Positions 26,748 to 35,473 of a stretch of DNA of 58,599 nt are shown here, piece by piece. The notes under the pieces were generated by a model. It ran no database searches and was not told the DNA's origin. It saw nothing but the letters and a program-made list of their open reading frames with translations. The stretch's first letter is position 1, and every line of letters starts with the position of its first letter. This DNA comes from Gemmatimonadota bacterium (lineage in GTDB: Bacteria > Latescibacterota > UBA2968 > UBA8231): assembly GCA_018673255.1 (NCBI GenBank), contig JABHDC010000206.1, positions 1 to 58,599 of the forward strand, given 5' to 3'. A program made the translations under genes and the position numbers.

Positions 26748-27880
26748 GCGTCGCTCTCCGGCAATTCGATCTTCTTCTGTTTGGCGAGATAGTCCAGCTG
26801 TTGCGCCATCCGGATCTGTGTCTCGGCGATCTTGTCGGCGTCACCATCACAATCACCGATCTCCTGCTGGATGAAGTTGCGAACCCGTACAGACATGTTG
26901 CTGAGGAATTTCTCTCGCACCTGAGCGGGTGCCCCCTTCAAACCGACGACGAGGTCCCTCTGGTCCATGGCACGCAGGACCACCTGGATGTCATGATCCG
27001 ACATCGACAGGATCTCGTCTAGTTCGAGTGACGGAGCCTCTGACAGAGCAGCCCGACGCTCAGCTGAGAGCCGGCGTACCTGTTTGACCAATTCGTCATC
27101 GGCATCCGGCATCGAGGCGAGTGGCACCTCGGGCGCGGCGCCCGAACCGGGCCGCATGCTCGGTTCGAGGAAGACACTGAGCTTGTGTTCGACGATACGC
27201 GGATTGTCTCCAGACTGTATGGACATGACGCCCTCGATCACCATGCGTTTGTGCAGGACTTCCTGCGCACTGGCGACCTGCAGTCGATGCGACAGGGCCT
27301 CCATGAGACCGTAGACGAGCACGCCATAGAGCAAAGGCAGACCGGCCCCGTGCAGCAGGGCGCTGCCCGCCAGCCCACTGCCACCTTGCAGGGTGATAGC
27401 CATCAGGGCTGAGATCCCACCGAACAACACACAACCGCGACCAAAACTTCCCAGGACGCGGCCGTGAAATCGGTGTCGTTCCTCGATGAACTGCAACTCC
27501 GTCTCGAGGATGTCCATAATGAGATCCGGTTCGGTGCCATCTACGGCCAGCATGGTGCCGGCCCGCAAGAAGCGGTCATCCTGGTCATTGACCTTGTTTT
27601 CCAATGCCAGGATCCCCTCACGCCGGCCCGTCTCCGCAAAGGCCACGATACGCTCCACGAGCGCCGCCGCTGCAGGCGGCCGGGCGAATAGGGCGCGCAC
27701 GAGCAGCACCGGAAATTTCGACGCCATCGCCAGCGGATGGGCGACGAGGGTCGCGATCAGACCGCCACCGACCACGAACAGCAGTTGTGCGGGATCGATC
27801 AGCAGATCCTGATACGGTGTTCCGGCACTCACGATCAGTGCCAGGCCGGCGATCACACCAATGATCGTTGCCAGGTCCAT
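26744..27880 (-). CDS. MotA-like stator protein fused to FliG C-terminal domain
   Basis: A 378-residue fusion. Residues 1-240 are MotA-like: TM1 (4-20, IIGVIAGLALIVSAG), TM2 (30-49, AQLLFVVGGGLIATLVAHP) and a cytoplasmic loop with ETGRREGILALE, AVDG and IEERHRFHG as in MotA. TM3 (about 150-165) and TM4 (about 181-200) follow, then a MotA-type tail (IEGVMSIQSGDNPRIVEHKL). Residues about 284-376 match the FliG C-terminal torque domain: ILSMSDHDIQVVLRAMD, LVVGLKGAPAQVREKFLSNM, then AQQLDYLAKQKKIE. The channel proline and threonine of MotA TM3 appear replaced. No MotB or flagellar gene is nearby. GGAG precedes the ATG, and the CBM9/FGE-like start overlaps the stop. Role unknown: ion-driven motor-like complex or membrane scaffold. 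Confidence 0.8.
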   Translation of the reverse strand: MDLATIIGVIAGLALIVSAGTPYQDLLIDPAQLLFVVGGGLIATLVAHPLAMASKFPVLLVRALFARPPAAAALVERIVAFAETGRREGILALENKVNDQDDRFLRAGTMLAVDGTEPDLIMDILETELQFIEERHRFHGRVLGSFGRGCVLFGGISALMAITLQGGSGLAGSALLHGAGLPLLYGVLVYGLMEALSHRLQVASAQEVLHKRMVIEGVMSIQSGDNPRIVEHKLSVFLEPSMRPGSGAAPEVPLASMPDADDELVKQVRRLSAERRAALSEAPSLELDEILSMSDHDIQVVLRAMDQRDLVVGLKGAPAQVREKFLSNMSVRVRNFIQQEIGDCDGDADKIAETQIRMAQQLDYLAKQKKIELPESDA

Positions 27881-27913
27881 GTCTCCACCTCTCTCTTCAG
27901 GATGTGGCTCAAC

Positions 27914-28738
27914 TCAGCTGAGCCAGGCACCACCTGCGACATTGACGGCCAACCCTGACAGGTAGGCCGCTTCATCTGAAGCCAGAAATGCCACAGTACG
28001 AGCGACATCATCGGGCTGAGCAATGCGCCCCAGAGGGACCTGGGCCGCATTGTCGGCAATCAGTTGCTGGCGATACGTCTCCATATCGACGCCTTCGGGC
28101 CGCAGCCCGTCCGCCATGCCCGCCAGACGTTCCGTCTCCGTCAGGCCCGGACACACGGCATTGGCCGTAATTCCGTGTTCACCCAGTTCGAGTGCCAGGA
28201 CCTGGGTCAATCCGACGATGGCAAATTTTGACGAGCAATACGCGGCGTAACGCGCAATCCCCTGACGGCCGGCGACGGATGAGATATTGATGATGCGACC
28301 GCCTCCATCTCGAGACCGCATATGCCGGGCGGCAGCCTGACAGCAGAGGAAGGTCCCCTTCGCGTTGATGGCGTGCACCCGTTCCCACTCGGAGACGGGT
28401 AGATCGACGATCGGCTGCCGATCCGGGCCGGCCGGCGCGCCGGCATTGTTGACGATGATATCGAGACGGCCGAAACGCGCCACGGCCTCATCGACCATGC
28501 CCTGTACCTGATCCGGATCGCTGATATTGGCAGCCAGCGCCAGGGATTCGGCTCCCAGCGACTCGAGATGGGCCGCGACGGCCGGCAGTCCACCCCAATC
28601 GCCACGCTTGTCGAGATCGATGTCGGTGACGACCACATTTGCGCCCTCCTTGGCCAGGCGGACGGCGATGGCCCGGCCAATGCCCTGCTCCCCTGCCGCG
28701 CCTGTGACCAATGCTGTCCTGCCCTGCAAGTCGTACAC
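27914..28738 (-). CDS. short-chain dehydrogenase/reductase (SDR)
   Basis: A 274-residue classical SDR: TGAAGEQGIG is the nucleotide-binding glycine motif, NNAG lies at 97-100, Ser153/154 precede Tyr167-x-x-x-Lys171 (YCSSK), and PG follows the active site. Asp39 after strand 2 (VVVTDID) favours NAD over NADP. It resembles 3-oxoacyl-ACP-reductase-like and sugar or polyol dehydrogenases; substrate unknown. The start is a GTG with GGGAG about ten bases upstream. It lies 63 bp after the CehA/McbA gene and 33 bp before the MotA-FliG gene. Confidence 0.9.
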   Translation of the reverse strand: MYDLQGRTALVTGAAGEQGIGRAIAVRLAKEGANVVVTDIDLDKRGDWGGLPAVAAHLESLGAESLALAANISDPDQVQGMVDEAVARFGRLDIIVNNAGAPAGPDRQPIVDLPVSEWERVHAINAKGTFLCCQAAARHMRSRDGGGRIINISSVAGRQGIARYAAYCSSKFAIVGLTQVLALELGEHGITANAVCPGLTETERLAGMADGLRPEGVDMETYRQQLIADNAAQVPLGRIAQPDDVARTVAFLASDEAAYLSGLAVNVAGGAWLS

Positions 28739-28801
28739 CCTGGAGTACTCCCGGTCTGTGATGACATTGGAACTGCTGTCGTGATCGAGGAACTTTCGTC
28801 G

Positions 28802-31342
28802 TTACTGCGGGAGTTCAGTGCTCATTCGCCGGATCAATTCGCCCTGGGCTTCATGGAACAGACCAATCAGCCGCGACCGCACCGCCTCATCTTTGAACAC
28901 ACCCATCTTCTGCGCCCACGTGATGCCGCCTTCCATGTGCGTCATCATGTATTCACCGTCCGTCTCCTCGAAGGCGCAGCGTTTGCCCACATCGATGTAG
29001 ACCGGCGAAGAGTGGGCCATCACGGGACCGGCATCGGTCGCATAGGGGCCCCAGCAACGAGCAGCGACCCAGCAGGATTTCTCCGTCTTGAGTTTCGTCG
29101 ACAATCGCAACGTGCGTTCACCCTCGTCGCTGACCTCCCGCACGTGACGAACCCCATTGACGATCAACTCTACCCCCGTCAGGGGCCACACGCTGTTAGC
29201 GACGACCTCGATTTCCAGCGTACCGCCATTGCCGGGCAGTGAGATTTCATCACCCATCTGGGCACCTTCCACACGCAGGTCGATCATCGCCCCCGTGCTG
29301 GCAAAGGTGTTGCCCCGCTTCACCGCCCCGCACCAATTCTCATAGGTAAATTCCTGGCCGTCCCGAAGCTTCGCATACGTACGCGAGCCCCCGAGAATGC
29401 GACCATTCGACATCTTGTCCGTGCCGCCGACGATGGGCAGCTTCTGCCCCACATTGAGCCAGCGATAGTAACCCTTCTCGCCCTGGCCGATCTGCTCGCC
29501 CTGCCAGACCCAGCACATCTCCGCCGCATCCGCATGGCCCAGAACGACGTTGGCCGCATTCTCAAAGTCCGGCACGGGAACGTGGGGCATGATCACCAGA
29601 CCGCCCTGGGCCTTGCAGGCCTCGGCCCAGTCGGCCATCAGCGTCTGCACCTCGCCACCGACCCAGTCCTCCTGTGGCCCCCCTGTGCACATGGGTGCCA
29701 CCAGTTCACTGAGCCCCAACAGTGAGATGTGACCGAGCACATGCTGTCGGTTCTCCTGACTCACCCACACCAGATGGTCATCACTGGATGTCGGCGCCAG
29801 GCCGCCAGTGAATTCCTCCCAGCTGGTGAACAGACGGCCCCACTTGCTGGCGAGCAGATTCACCACATTGAGATCTTCACCGGCCGCTTCCAGATGGCTC
29901 GACTGGGACGACAGGAAGTGCACGTGCGTATCACCCGAGTAGTACCCCTGCGCCTTCATGTCGAAGGCCCGCTTCGCCTTCAGTGTCAGGTGACGCTGGC
30001 CAGCCTTAATCTCCACCTGCCGTCGTACGGGCTCGTATTCAAAGCCACGTACGACCTCCACATAGTTTGCCCCCCGTGGCAACTCGATCTGACAGGTGCC
30101 ATCGATGTAGGCATAGGGCACACCATTCGTCTTGCAGTCACCACCCATGTCCTCGAACCAGGCGACATTCACATCCTGCTGATGACCATGGGGTGCCAGG
30201 TAGTTTCCAGCCTTCGATCGGAAGTGCACCCGACACCCGACCGGTTGCCCCGTTTCCTCATCTTCCACACGAACATGCACCCACTGTGTGCCCTCGTGCC
30301 CCACCACCTCGATGCGAACCGGGCCGTCTTCCACCTGACCGGCGTCCAGGACATCTCCCCAGCGGAAACTGGCTGCGTCTCCATCTGATTCGACACTCAG
30401 TTCACCTTCGGGTGAACCGTGCACCTCCACGTGTCCGCCCTTGCGCACCTGCTGGCCTCCCTTTCCCCAACCGGACTCATCTGAAAGGAGGAAGTCTTCC
30501 TGCGGCTCGTAGAGGTCATCCTGATGGGCCACAACACCGCGCACCATCGTGACCTCGGGCGAGGTCTCAGCCCCGTCCACGGTGACAGCCAGGGTCTCGC
30601 GCGCCGGCCACAGGAAGGGATCACACGTCTCATCGCAGAAGGTGATGGCCGCCAGGGCGATGGGCGTCGTGCCCGTCGCCTCCAACACGATCTCGGCCAG
30701 TTGCTTGTCCGGCTCCGGATTTTCCCAGTCAAAGAGCCACCAGCCGGCCAGGTCGTTGCCCTGGGGACCGGGGGCCGCCGGGTCTTCGGGCATGCCGTGC
30801 GCCGAATACACGCCGACCTGGATCTGGCCATAGGGCGCGACGCGATCGTTGATCCCCACGGAGTGGAAGGTGCGGCAGTTGCGGCACTCAAATGGGTGAT
30901 GCCCCCAGGGCACTTCCGTGTCGTGAATCTGCCAGCGCCGACGCAGAGGCTGCTCGACCTGCGTGCCATCACCGTATCGAACCAGATAACGCCCGAGATC
31001 TTCGCTGGCGCCACCGATCGTCGACCAGTTGCCTTCAGATGGTGCGCAGGCATGGGCGAACAGGATACGACGGGCCGTGCCATCAACGGGGATCGTGACG
31101 CGGCTGTCGACCTTCTTACCGGCGTTCGCCACCACGACGAGTCGCTTCTCATCATCGGCCGCGCCCAGATGAAATGGCACACCCCAGAAGAGGCAGTCGC
31201 CAGCAGGCAGACCCGCCAGCGGGGTGGCATCGACATCGCCGCCGCGCCATGGCCAGAGATAGTGTTCATCGCCCAGAGCGACATTGCCACTGCCGGAATT
31301 GCGCTGAGCACTCAGATCGAGGGGTCGGAATTGGGCTGACAT
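28802..31342 (-). CDS. CehA/McbA-type metallohydrolase (PHP-like domain)
   Basis: About 846 residues. The start at 31342 has GGAG seven bases upstream. The C-terminal third carries a PHP-type amidohydrolase signature, YYSGDTHVHF, followed by LVIMPHVPVP and GGTDKMSNGR, as in the CehA/McbA hydrolase family (named after carbaryl hydrolase). The N-terminal half is beta-rich with Ig-like or jelly-roll segments (for example WWLFDWENPEPD). No signal peptide is seen. The reaction is likely metal-dependent hydrolysis of an ester, carbamate or phosphoester; substrate unknown. It follows DUF3392 by 14 bp and lies upstream of the SDR. Confidence 0.75.
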   Translation of the reverse strand: MSAQFRPLDLSAQRNSGSGNVALGDEHYLWPWRGGDVDATPLAGLPAGDCLFWGVPFHLGAADDEKRLVVVANAGKKVDSRVTIPVDGTARRILFAHACAPSEGNWSTIGGASEDLGRYLVRYGDGTQVEQPLRRRWQIHDTEVPWGHHPFECRNCRTFHSVGINDRVAPYGQIQVGVYSAHGMPEDPAAPGPQGNDLAGWWLFDWENPEPDKQLAEIVLEATGTTPIALAAITFCDETCDPFLWPARETLAVTVDGAETSPEVTMVRGVVAHQDDLYEPQEDFLLSDESGWGKGGQQVRKGGHVEVHGSPEGELSVESDGDAASFRWGDVLDAGQVEDGPVRIEVVGHEGTQWVHVRVEDEETGQPVGCRVHFRSKAGNYLAPHGHQQDVNVAWFEDMGGDCKTNGVPYAYIDGTCQIELPRGANYVEVVRGFEYEPVRRQVEIKAGQRHLTLKAKRAFDMKAQGYYSGDTHVHFLSSQSSHLEAAGEDLNVVNLLASKWGRLFTSWEEFTGGLAPTSSDDHLVWVSQENRQHVLGHISLLGLSELVAPMCTGGPQEDWVGGEVQTLMADWAEACKAQGGLVIMPHVPVPDFENAANVVLGHADAAEMCWVWQGEQIGQGEKGYYRWLNVGQKLPIVGGTDKMSNGRILGGSRTYAKLRDGQEFTYENWCGAVKRGNTFASTGAMIDLRVEGAQMGDEISLPGNGGTLEIEVVANSVWPLTGVELIVNGVRHVREVSDEGERTLRLSTKLKTEKSCWVAARCWGPYATDAGPVMAHSSPVYIDVGKRCAFEETDGEYMMTHMEGGITWAQKMGVFKDEAVRSRLIGLFHEAQGELIRRMSTELPQ

Positions 31343-31356
31343 TCTCATGCTCCGCG

Positions 31357-31692
31357 TTACATGTATTTCTTGCGTTCGGCGAGGATACCCATCAGGACGA
31401 AGGCGCCCACCACCATCGGGGCCAGGTAGAGATCACCAAAATAGCGCAGCAGCCGCGCTACCGCCGAAGCGCCGGCGACACTGAGCATACCGTAGCCGAT
31501 GGCGCACAGGGCGATGAAGGCGCCTGTACGAACAACAAAATTCAGACCGCGGATCCGCTTCTTCACGAATCCATTAATGTCGTCGCCATAGATCACCAGG
31601 ATCGTCGTGGTGATCGCTGTCGAGATGGCACTCAGGTGACCTTTGGACCATGTCGACACAGCGGCAGTGTATTCGATCAGTACTTCGGACAT
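31357..31692 (-). CDS. DUF3392 family inner-membrane protein
   Basis: A 111-residue membrane protein from the ATG at 31692 (GGAG four bases upstream). It matches the DUF3392 pattern: AISTAITTTILVIYGDDIN, a basic KKRIRGLNF stretch, then two helices (VVRTGAFIALCAIGYGMLSV and LAPMVVGAFVLMGILAERKK). The conserved G-D-D-I-N and L-A-E-R-x-x-x-M ends are present. Function unknown. It follows the sulfatase gene by 34 bp and precedes the CehA/McbA gene by 14 bp, inside the long minus-strand unit. Confidence 0.75.
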   Translation of the reverse strand: MSEVLIEYTAAVSTWSKGHLSAISTAITTTILVIYGDDINGFVKKRIRGLNFVVRTGAFIALCAIGYGMLSVAGASAVARLLRYFGDLYLAPMVVGAFVLMGILAERKKYM

Positions 31693-31726
31693 GCTCTCCC
31701 CAACGTGATAGACGATGCGTGACAGT

Positions 31727-33190
31727 TCAACGCAGATCGATGTCCTCAACCCCTTCAGGGATCGGTAAGGTGTCCGGCGTGGGTTCAGCATATTGGCGCC
31801 CCCATGCCGAGACCAGAGAGATGTCGGCAGCCAGTCGCTCGCTCTGAGCAGCCACGAACGCTGGATCCCAGTCCTGGCAGAGGGTCCGCAGCAGATCCTC
31901 TCGCACGCCTGCAACGGTTGGATCTCGTCCCAGATCGTTCCACTCTCCGGGATCAGCCTCAAGATCGAAAAGCATGGGCGGCGTATCATCGCCATACTTC
32001 GTCAACTTCCATCGGTCGCGACGGATCATACGGGATGGCGCATCCCCGCCCGCTGGACCGAGTTCGGAAAACGTCTGTCCCGGCCGTGAGGGATCAGATT
32101 CCCCGCGCAGAGTTTTCGCCAGAGATTGTCCATCCGCCTGGGGCAGTTGGGGGGCATCAGCCAGATCAGCAAGGGTGACACCGATATCCATCAGATTGCA
32201 GATCTCTCGAGATGCCGAACCGGCGGCCACCTCACCCGGCCATCGAGCGATCATCGGTACGCCCACAGAGCCCTCGTAGTAATTGCTCTTCCACCAGCAA
32301 CCATGCTCACCGGCCATCTCTCCGTGGTCTGAGACATAGATCACGAGGGTATCTTCGGCGAGTCCGGTGTCATCGAGACAGTCGAGGATGTGACCGATCT
32401 GACGGTCGAGATGTTCGCACATGCCGTAGTAGGCCGCCCGGGCCACCCGAACCCGTTCCTCGGGCAGTGGCTCCAGGATGCCACGATTGCGGCGAAAATT
32501 CACCACCGCCGGTGGCTGACTCTCTGCCGATGGCTGCTCAGGAATGTCGACCTTGTCATAGTAATAGTCGAAGAGGTCTTTGGGTGCGACAAAGGGGCAG
32601 TGCGGTAATAGGAAGCCGGCCACTGCGGCGAAGGGTTTCTGGGCTCCCGTCGCCCGCTGCCGCAGCCAGTTGCAGGTCGCTTCAGAGACCTGCTCATCCA
32701 GGGCCTGGTAACTCGTGGTACCTGCACCGGCGATCTCGACAGCGACCCGGCTCTGGCCTGTCGTCGACTGAGGTACGGCGGAGAACAGAGGTGCGCCCTG
32801 GCGCGGTGCCCCCGGGTGAATCGCCCCGTATTCGCCGAGAGGGCGTTCGGCAAAACCATGGCGCTGGTCAGGTCCATTGAAGTGCATGCGGCCGATCAGT
32901 GCGGTGTCGACGCCTCCCGCCCCCAGAGCGTGGGCCCAGGTGGGGGTGCCCGAATGCAGCACATGGCTATTCGACCACACCTGCGTTGCACTGGGGCGGC
33001 GGCAACTCATGAACGCCATGCGACTGGGCGTACAGACGGGAGAGGCAGTATAGGCGTCGTCGAAGCGCATCCCCTCAGATGCCAGGCGATCCAGATGTGG
33101 CGTACGAACCAGTTCATCGCCATAACAACCCAGATGGTGTTTGCTGTGCTGGTCGGAGATCAACACGAGGACATTGGGCGTATTCGACAT
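31727..33190 (-). CDS. type I sulfatase (formylglycine-dependent)
   Basis: A 487-residue alkaline-phosphatase-superfamily sulfatase. VLVLISDQHSKHHLGCYG gives the first metal Asp13. The modification site is Cys53-Thr-Pro-Ser-Arg57, where the cysteine must be converted to formylglycine. VIYVSDHGEMAGEHG provides the second metal site. No signal peptide is visible from the ATG at 33190 (AAGGA upstream); the longer open frame adds only a basic, non-hydrophobic stretch, so it may act in the cytoplasm. Substrate could be a sulfated sugar or an alkyl sulfate. First gene of the seven-gene minus-strand run; divergent from the HDOD gene (146-bp gap). Confidence 0.9.
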   Translation of the reverse strand: MSNTPNVLVLISDQHSKHHLGCYGDELVRTPHLDRLASEGMRFDDAYTASPVCTPSRMAFMSCRRPSATQVWSNSHVLHSGTPTWAHALGAGGVDTALIGRMHFNGPDQRHGFAERPLGEYGAIHPGAPRQGAPLFSAVPQSTTGQSRVAVEIAGAGTTSYQALDEQVSEATCNWLRQRATGAQKPFAAVAGFLLPHCPFVAPKDLFDYYYDKVDIPEQPSAESQPPAVVNFRRNRGILEPLPEERVRVARAAYYGMCEHLDRQIGHILDCLDDTGLAEDTLVIYVSDHGEMAGEHGCWWKSNYYEGSVGVPMIARWPGEVAAGSASREICNLMDIGVTLADLADAPQLPQADGQSLAKTLRGESDPSRPGQTFSELGPAGGDAPSRMIRRDRWKLTKYGDDTPPMLFDLEADPGEWNDLGRDPTVAGVREDLLRTLCQDWDPAFVAAQSERLAADISLVSAWGRQYAEPTPDTLPIPEGVEDIDLR

Positions 33191-33336
33191 CGGGATCCTT
33201 CGGGTCGGCTTCCGGGCGCACTGGCTTTCACGGCGTGCGGCCAATCTAACCCCGGACTGCGACCTGCATCAATGTGCCCACGCGGGTAACCGGTCTCATT
33301 GTAGGGACTGCCTCCCACCCGTAGATTCACACTACT

Positions 33337-34692
33337 ATGTCCGAATCCTCCGACAATGGCAGCGACTACGCCCTCATCGTGTGCGCCCAAGGCCAGCAAC
33401 CGGCCCTCCTGCGCCACTTGATGCTGGTCCTCAACTATCGCTACGGCCTCGATCTCATCGTCGCCCACAGCTTCTACGAGGGTTTCGGCGCGGCGCAGAA
33501 GCATGGCGCCCGCATTCGCTGCGTCGCCGTCGTGATGGCGAGCAAGACCGAGAGCAAGACGTCCCTGTCGGCGCTGAATCAGGAAGGCCGAATCCCACTC
33601 TTCCTGCTGATTCCCAAGTACCTGGACGAGCACTACGAACTATTGTGTTCCCACATGGAAGATGTCTGGATGGTCTTCCACGAAGAGGCTCTCGATGGCA
33701 GCAGTGATGGCTCACTGCAGAAGCGCATCGAGCACGTCTTCCACGAGCGTGGAATCGGCGAAATCTTCTCGGATGAGACCGCCTCCCTGCCCTTTGATGA
33801 CATGCAGGAATTGATCGCACACCGGCTGCGCACGGTGAAGACCCTGCCGACCCTGCCCGAAGTGGCGCTGCGTATCATGACCATGGTCGAAGATCCGGAG
33901 CCGTCGGTTACGGACCTCGCGGAAGTACTCACGGCCGATGCGGCGATCGTGCATAAGCTGCTGCAGGTGGTGAACTCACCCTTGTTCGCCGGTAGCGGAC
34001 ACAAGGGCGGCTGGACGTTGCACGATGCGATCGTCCGTCTGGGATTCCGCCAGGTGGGCACGATCGCGCAGCAGATCAAGCTGATGAACAGCCTCGTCCA
34101 GCCCGACGAGTCGCTATTTGATCTGCGTCGATTCTGGGAGCACTGCGTCGCCTGCGCCATCATCAGCGACCGGCTCGTCAAACGAGATCTGCTGCCACTG
34201 CGCAAGCCGGTGCCCTTCAACGACTACTGGATCGGCGCCCTGCTGCACGACTGTGGCAAGTTGATCCTCGGTTTCTTCTTCTGGGATCATTTCCAGGAGC
34301 TGATCACCCACATGGACAGTGAGGGTGTGCCCTTCCGACAGGCCGAGAAGGCCACCGGTGATGTGGCCAACCACGAATTGCTCGGGCGGCTGCTGCTGCT
34401 CAAGTCGAAGGTGGGCGAACAGCTGGTCGAGGCCGTGGGCACGCATCACACCACGGGCCCAGATCCGTCAGACCTGACCTGTGTCCTGCATGTGGCCGAC
34501 AATCTGGCCAAGGAACTTGGCTTCAGTTACCTGCAGGATGAGCCGCGACTGTGGTCACCGGATGTGCTGGGTTCCATGAAGCTGATGCCGGACACGGCCG
34601 TGGCCCTGCTCGATAAGGTCGGGCGCGATGTCTCGGAGCGGATCGCCGAACTCGTCGACCTCTGCACCACACCTCCCGGGACCAGCGGCTGA
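33337..34692 (+). CDS. HDOD domain protein with receiver-like N-terminus
   Basis: A 451-residue signalling protein. Residues about 10-130 look like a degenerate receiver-type alpha/beta domain (YALIVCAQGQQPALLRHLM); the usual phosphoacceptor pattern is not evident. Residues about 165-370 are an HDOD domain: TLPTLPEVALRIM, VHKLLQVVNSPLFAG and ALLHDCGKLILG. HDOD proteins take part in signal transduction and second-messenger responses without confirmed catalysis. It converges on the phosphopantoate ligase gene with only four bases between stops. Its context gives no partner. Confidence 0.85.
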   Translation: MSESSDNGSDYALIVCAQGQQPALLRHLMLVLNYRYGLDLIVAHSFYEGFGAAQKHGARIRCVAVVMASKTESKTSLSALNQEGRIPLFLLIPKYLDEHYELLCSHMEDVWMVFHEEALDGSSDGSLQKRIEHVFHERGIGEIFSDETASLPFDDMQELIAHRLRTVKTLPTLPEVALRIMTMVEDPEPSVTDLAEVLTADAAIVHKLLQVVNSPLFAGSGHKGGWTLHDAIVRLGFRQVGTIAQQIKLMNSLVQPDESLFDLRRFWEHCVACAIISDRLVKRDLLPLRKPVPFNDYWIGALLHDCGKLILGFFFWDHFQELITHMDSEGVPFRQAEKATGDVANHELLGRLLLLKSKVGEQLVEAVGTHHTTGPDPSDLTCVLHVADNLAKELGFSYLQDEPRLWSPDVLGSMKLMPDTAVALLDKVGRDVSERIAELVDLCTTPPGTSG

Positions 34693-34696
34693 CACC

Positions 34697-35473
34697 TCAG
34701 TCAGCCCCATTCCGGATTCTGGCCTCAGCCTGAGCCAGAATCGCGGCGTGGTCGTAACTCGTCCAGATCTCCTGCAGATCGCTCTGCGAACGACCGGCCA
34801 GGGCTTCGACACACTCCACGAGCAGTGGCAGGGCTCGGGCGACATTGTCAACGATGGTCATGCTCGCCGTGCGGGCCGTCCGCGACAGGGGATTGAGGTC
34901 GACAGTGATCACCTCGCGACCCAGCTGCCGCAGCGCCTGACACCGATCGCCATCCTCCAGTGGCACGAAGATCACATCTGCCTCCAGGATACCCCGGGGG
35001 TGAACGAAGCGCCGATTCGAGTCGAGGCCTGGCAGGACCGTGTCGGCATCGGGCAGGAGCACCTCCTCGGCGCCGTGACGGCGCAGGCCATCTGCAATGG
35101 CACGTTCGCGGTCCGCAGACGTGTGGAAGACATTGACCTCCAGGGGCGCACCACTCACCCGGCTCAAGGCCACCAGTTCAGCGCCGACCAGGGCCGCCGC
35201 ATTGCCATTGACCGACAGGACGGCATGTCTTGCCGTCAGCAGACGCGCTGCAGAAGCCTCGATCGCCGTCGTCGCCCAGGGACCGGTCACCTCTCCAAGC
35301 AGGTAGTCGAAGGCCTCGCCTCGACCGTGGGCGATCAACCCATGTACCGACGTCATGCCGGCATCGACACCGGCCACGATGGCATCGCGCAGTTTCAGCG
35401 ACAGATAGCGGGGGTGGCTCTCGGGTACGTCGGACCCTGTATCGGGCCTGGGGTCTGTCTCGGGATCAAGCAT
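34697..35473 (-). CDS. archaeal-type 4-phosphopantoate--beta-alanine ligase (phosphopantothenate synthetase)
   Basis: A 258-residue protein of the COG1701 type. The family blocks are strongly kept: SHPRYLSLKLRDAIVAGV, TSVHGLIAHGRGEAFDYLLG, SVNGNAAALVGAELVAL, then FVPLEDGDRCQAL and VITVDLNPLSRTARTASMT. In archaea this enzyme condenses 4-phosphopantoate with beta-alanine (ATP-dependent) in CoA synthesis, replacing bacterial PanC and pantothenate kinase. The ATG at 35473 overlaps the pantoate kinase stop by eight bases (ATGCTTGA). The first roughly 20 residues are a polar, family-atypical extension. Last gene of its six-gene operon. Confidence 0.9.
   Translation of the reverse strand: MLDPETDPRPDTGSDVPESHPRYLSLKLRDAIVAGVDAGMTSVHGLIAHGRGEAFDYLLGEVTGPWATTAIEASAARLLTARHAVLSVNGNAAALVGAELVALSRVSGAPLEVNVFHTSADRERAIADGLRRHGAEEVLLPDADTVLPGLDSNRRFVHPRGILEADVIFVPLEDGDRCQALRQLGREVITVDLNPLSRTARTASMTIVDNVARALPLLVECVEALAGRSQSDLQEIWTSYDHAAILAQAEARIRNGAD

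Noticed and set aside
24912..26792. 626-codon plus-strand frame opposite the CBM9/FGE-like and DUF3047 genes
   Set aside because: It is antisense to two well-supported genes and is a by-product of high-GC codon bias; the sequence shows no family pattern.
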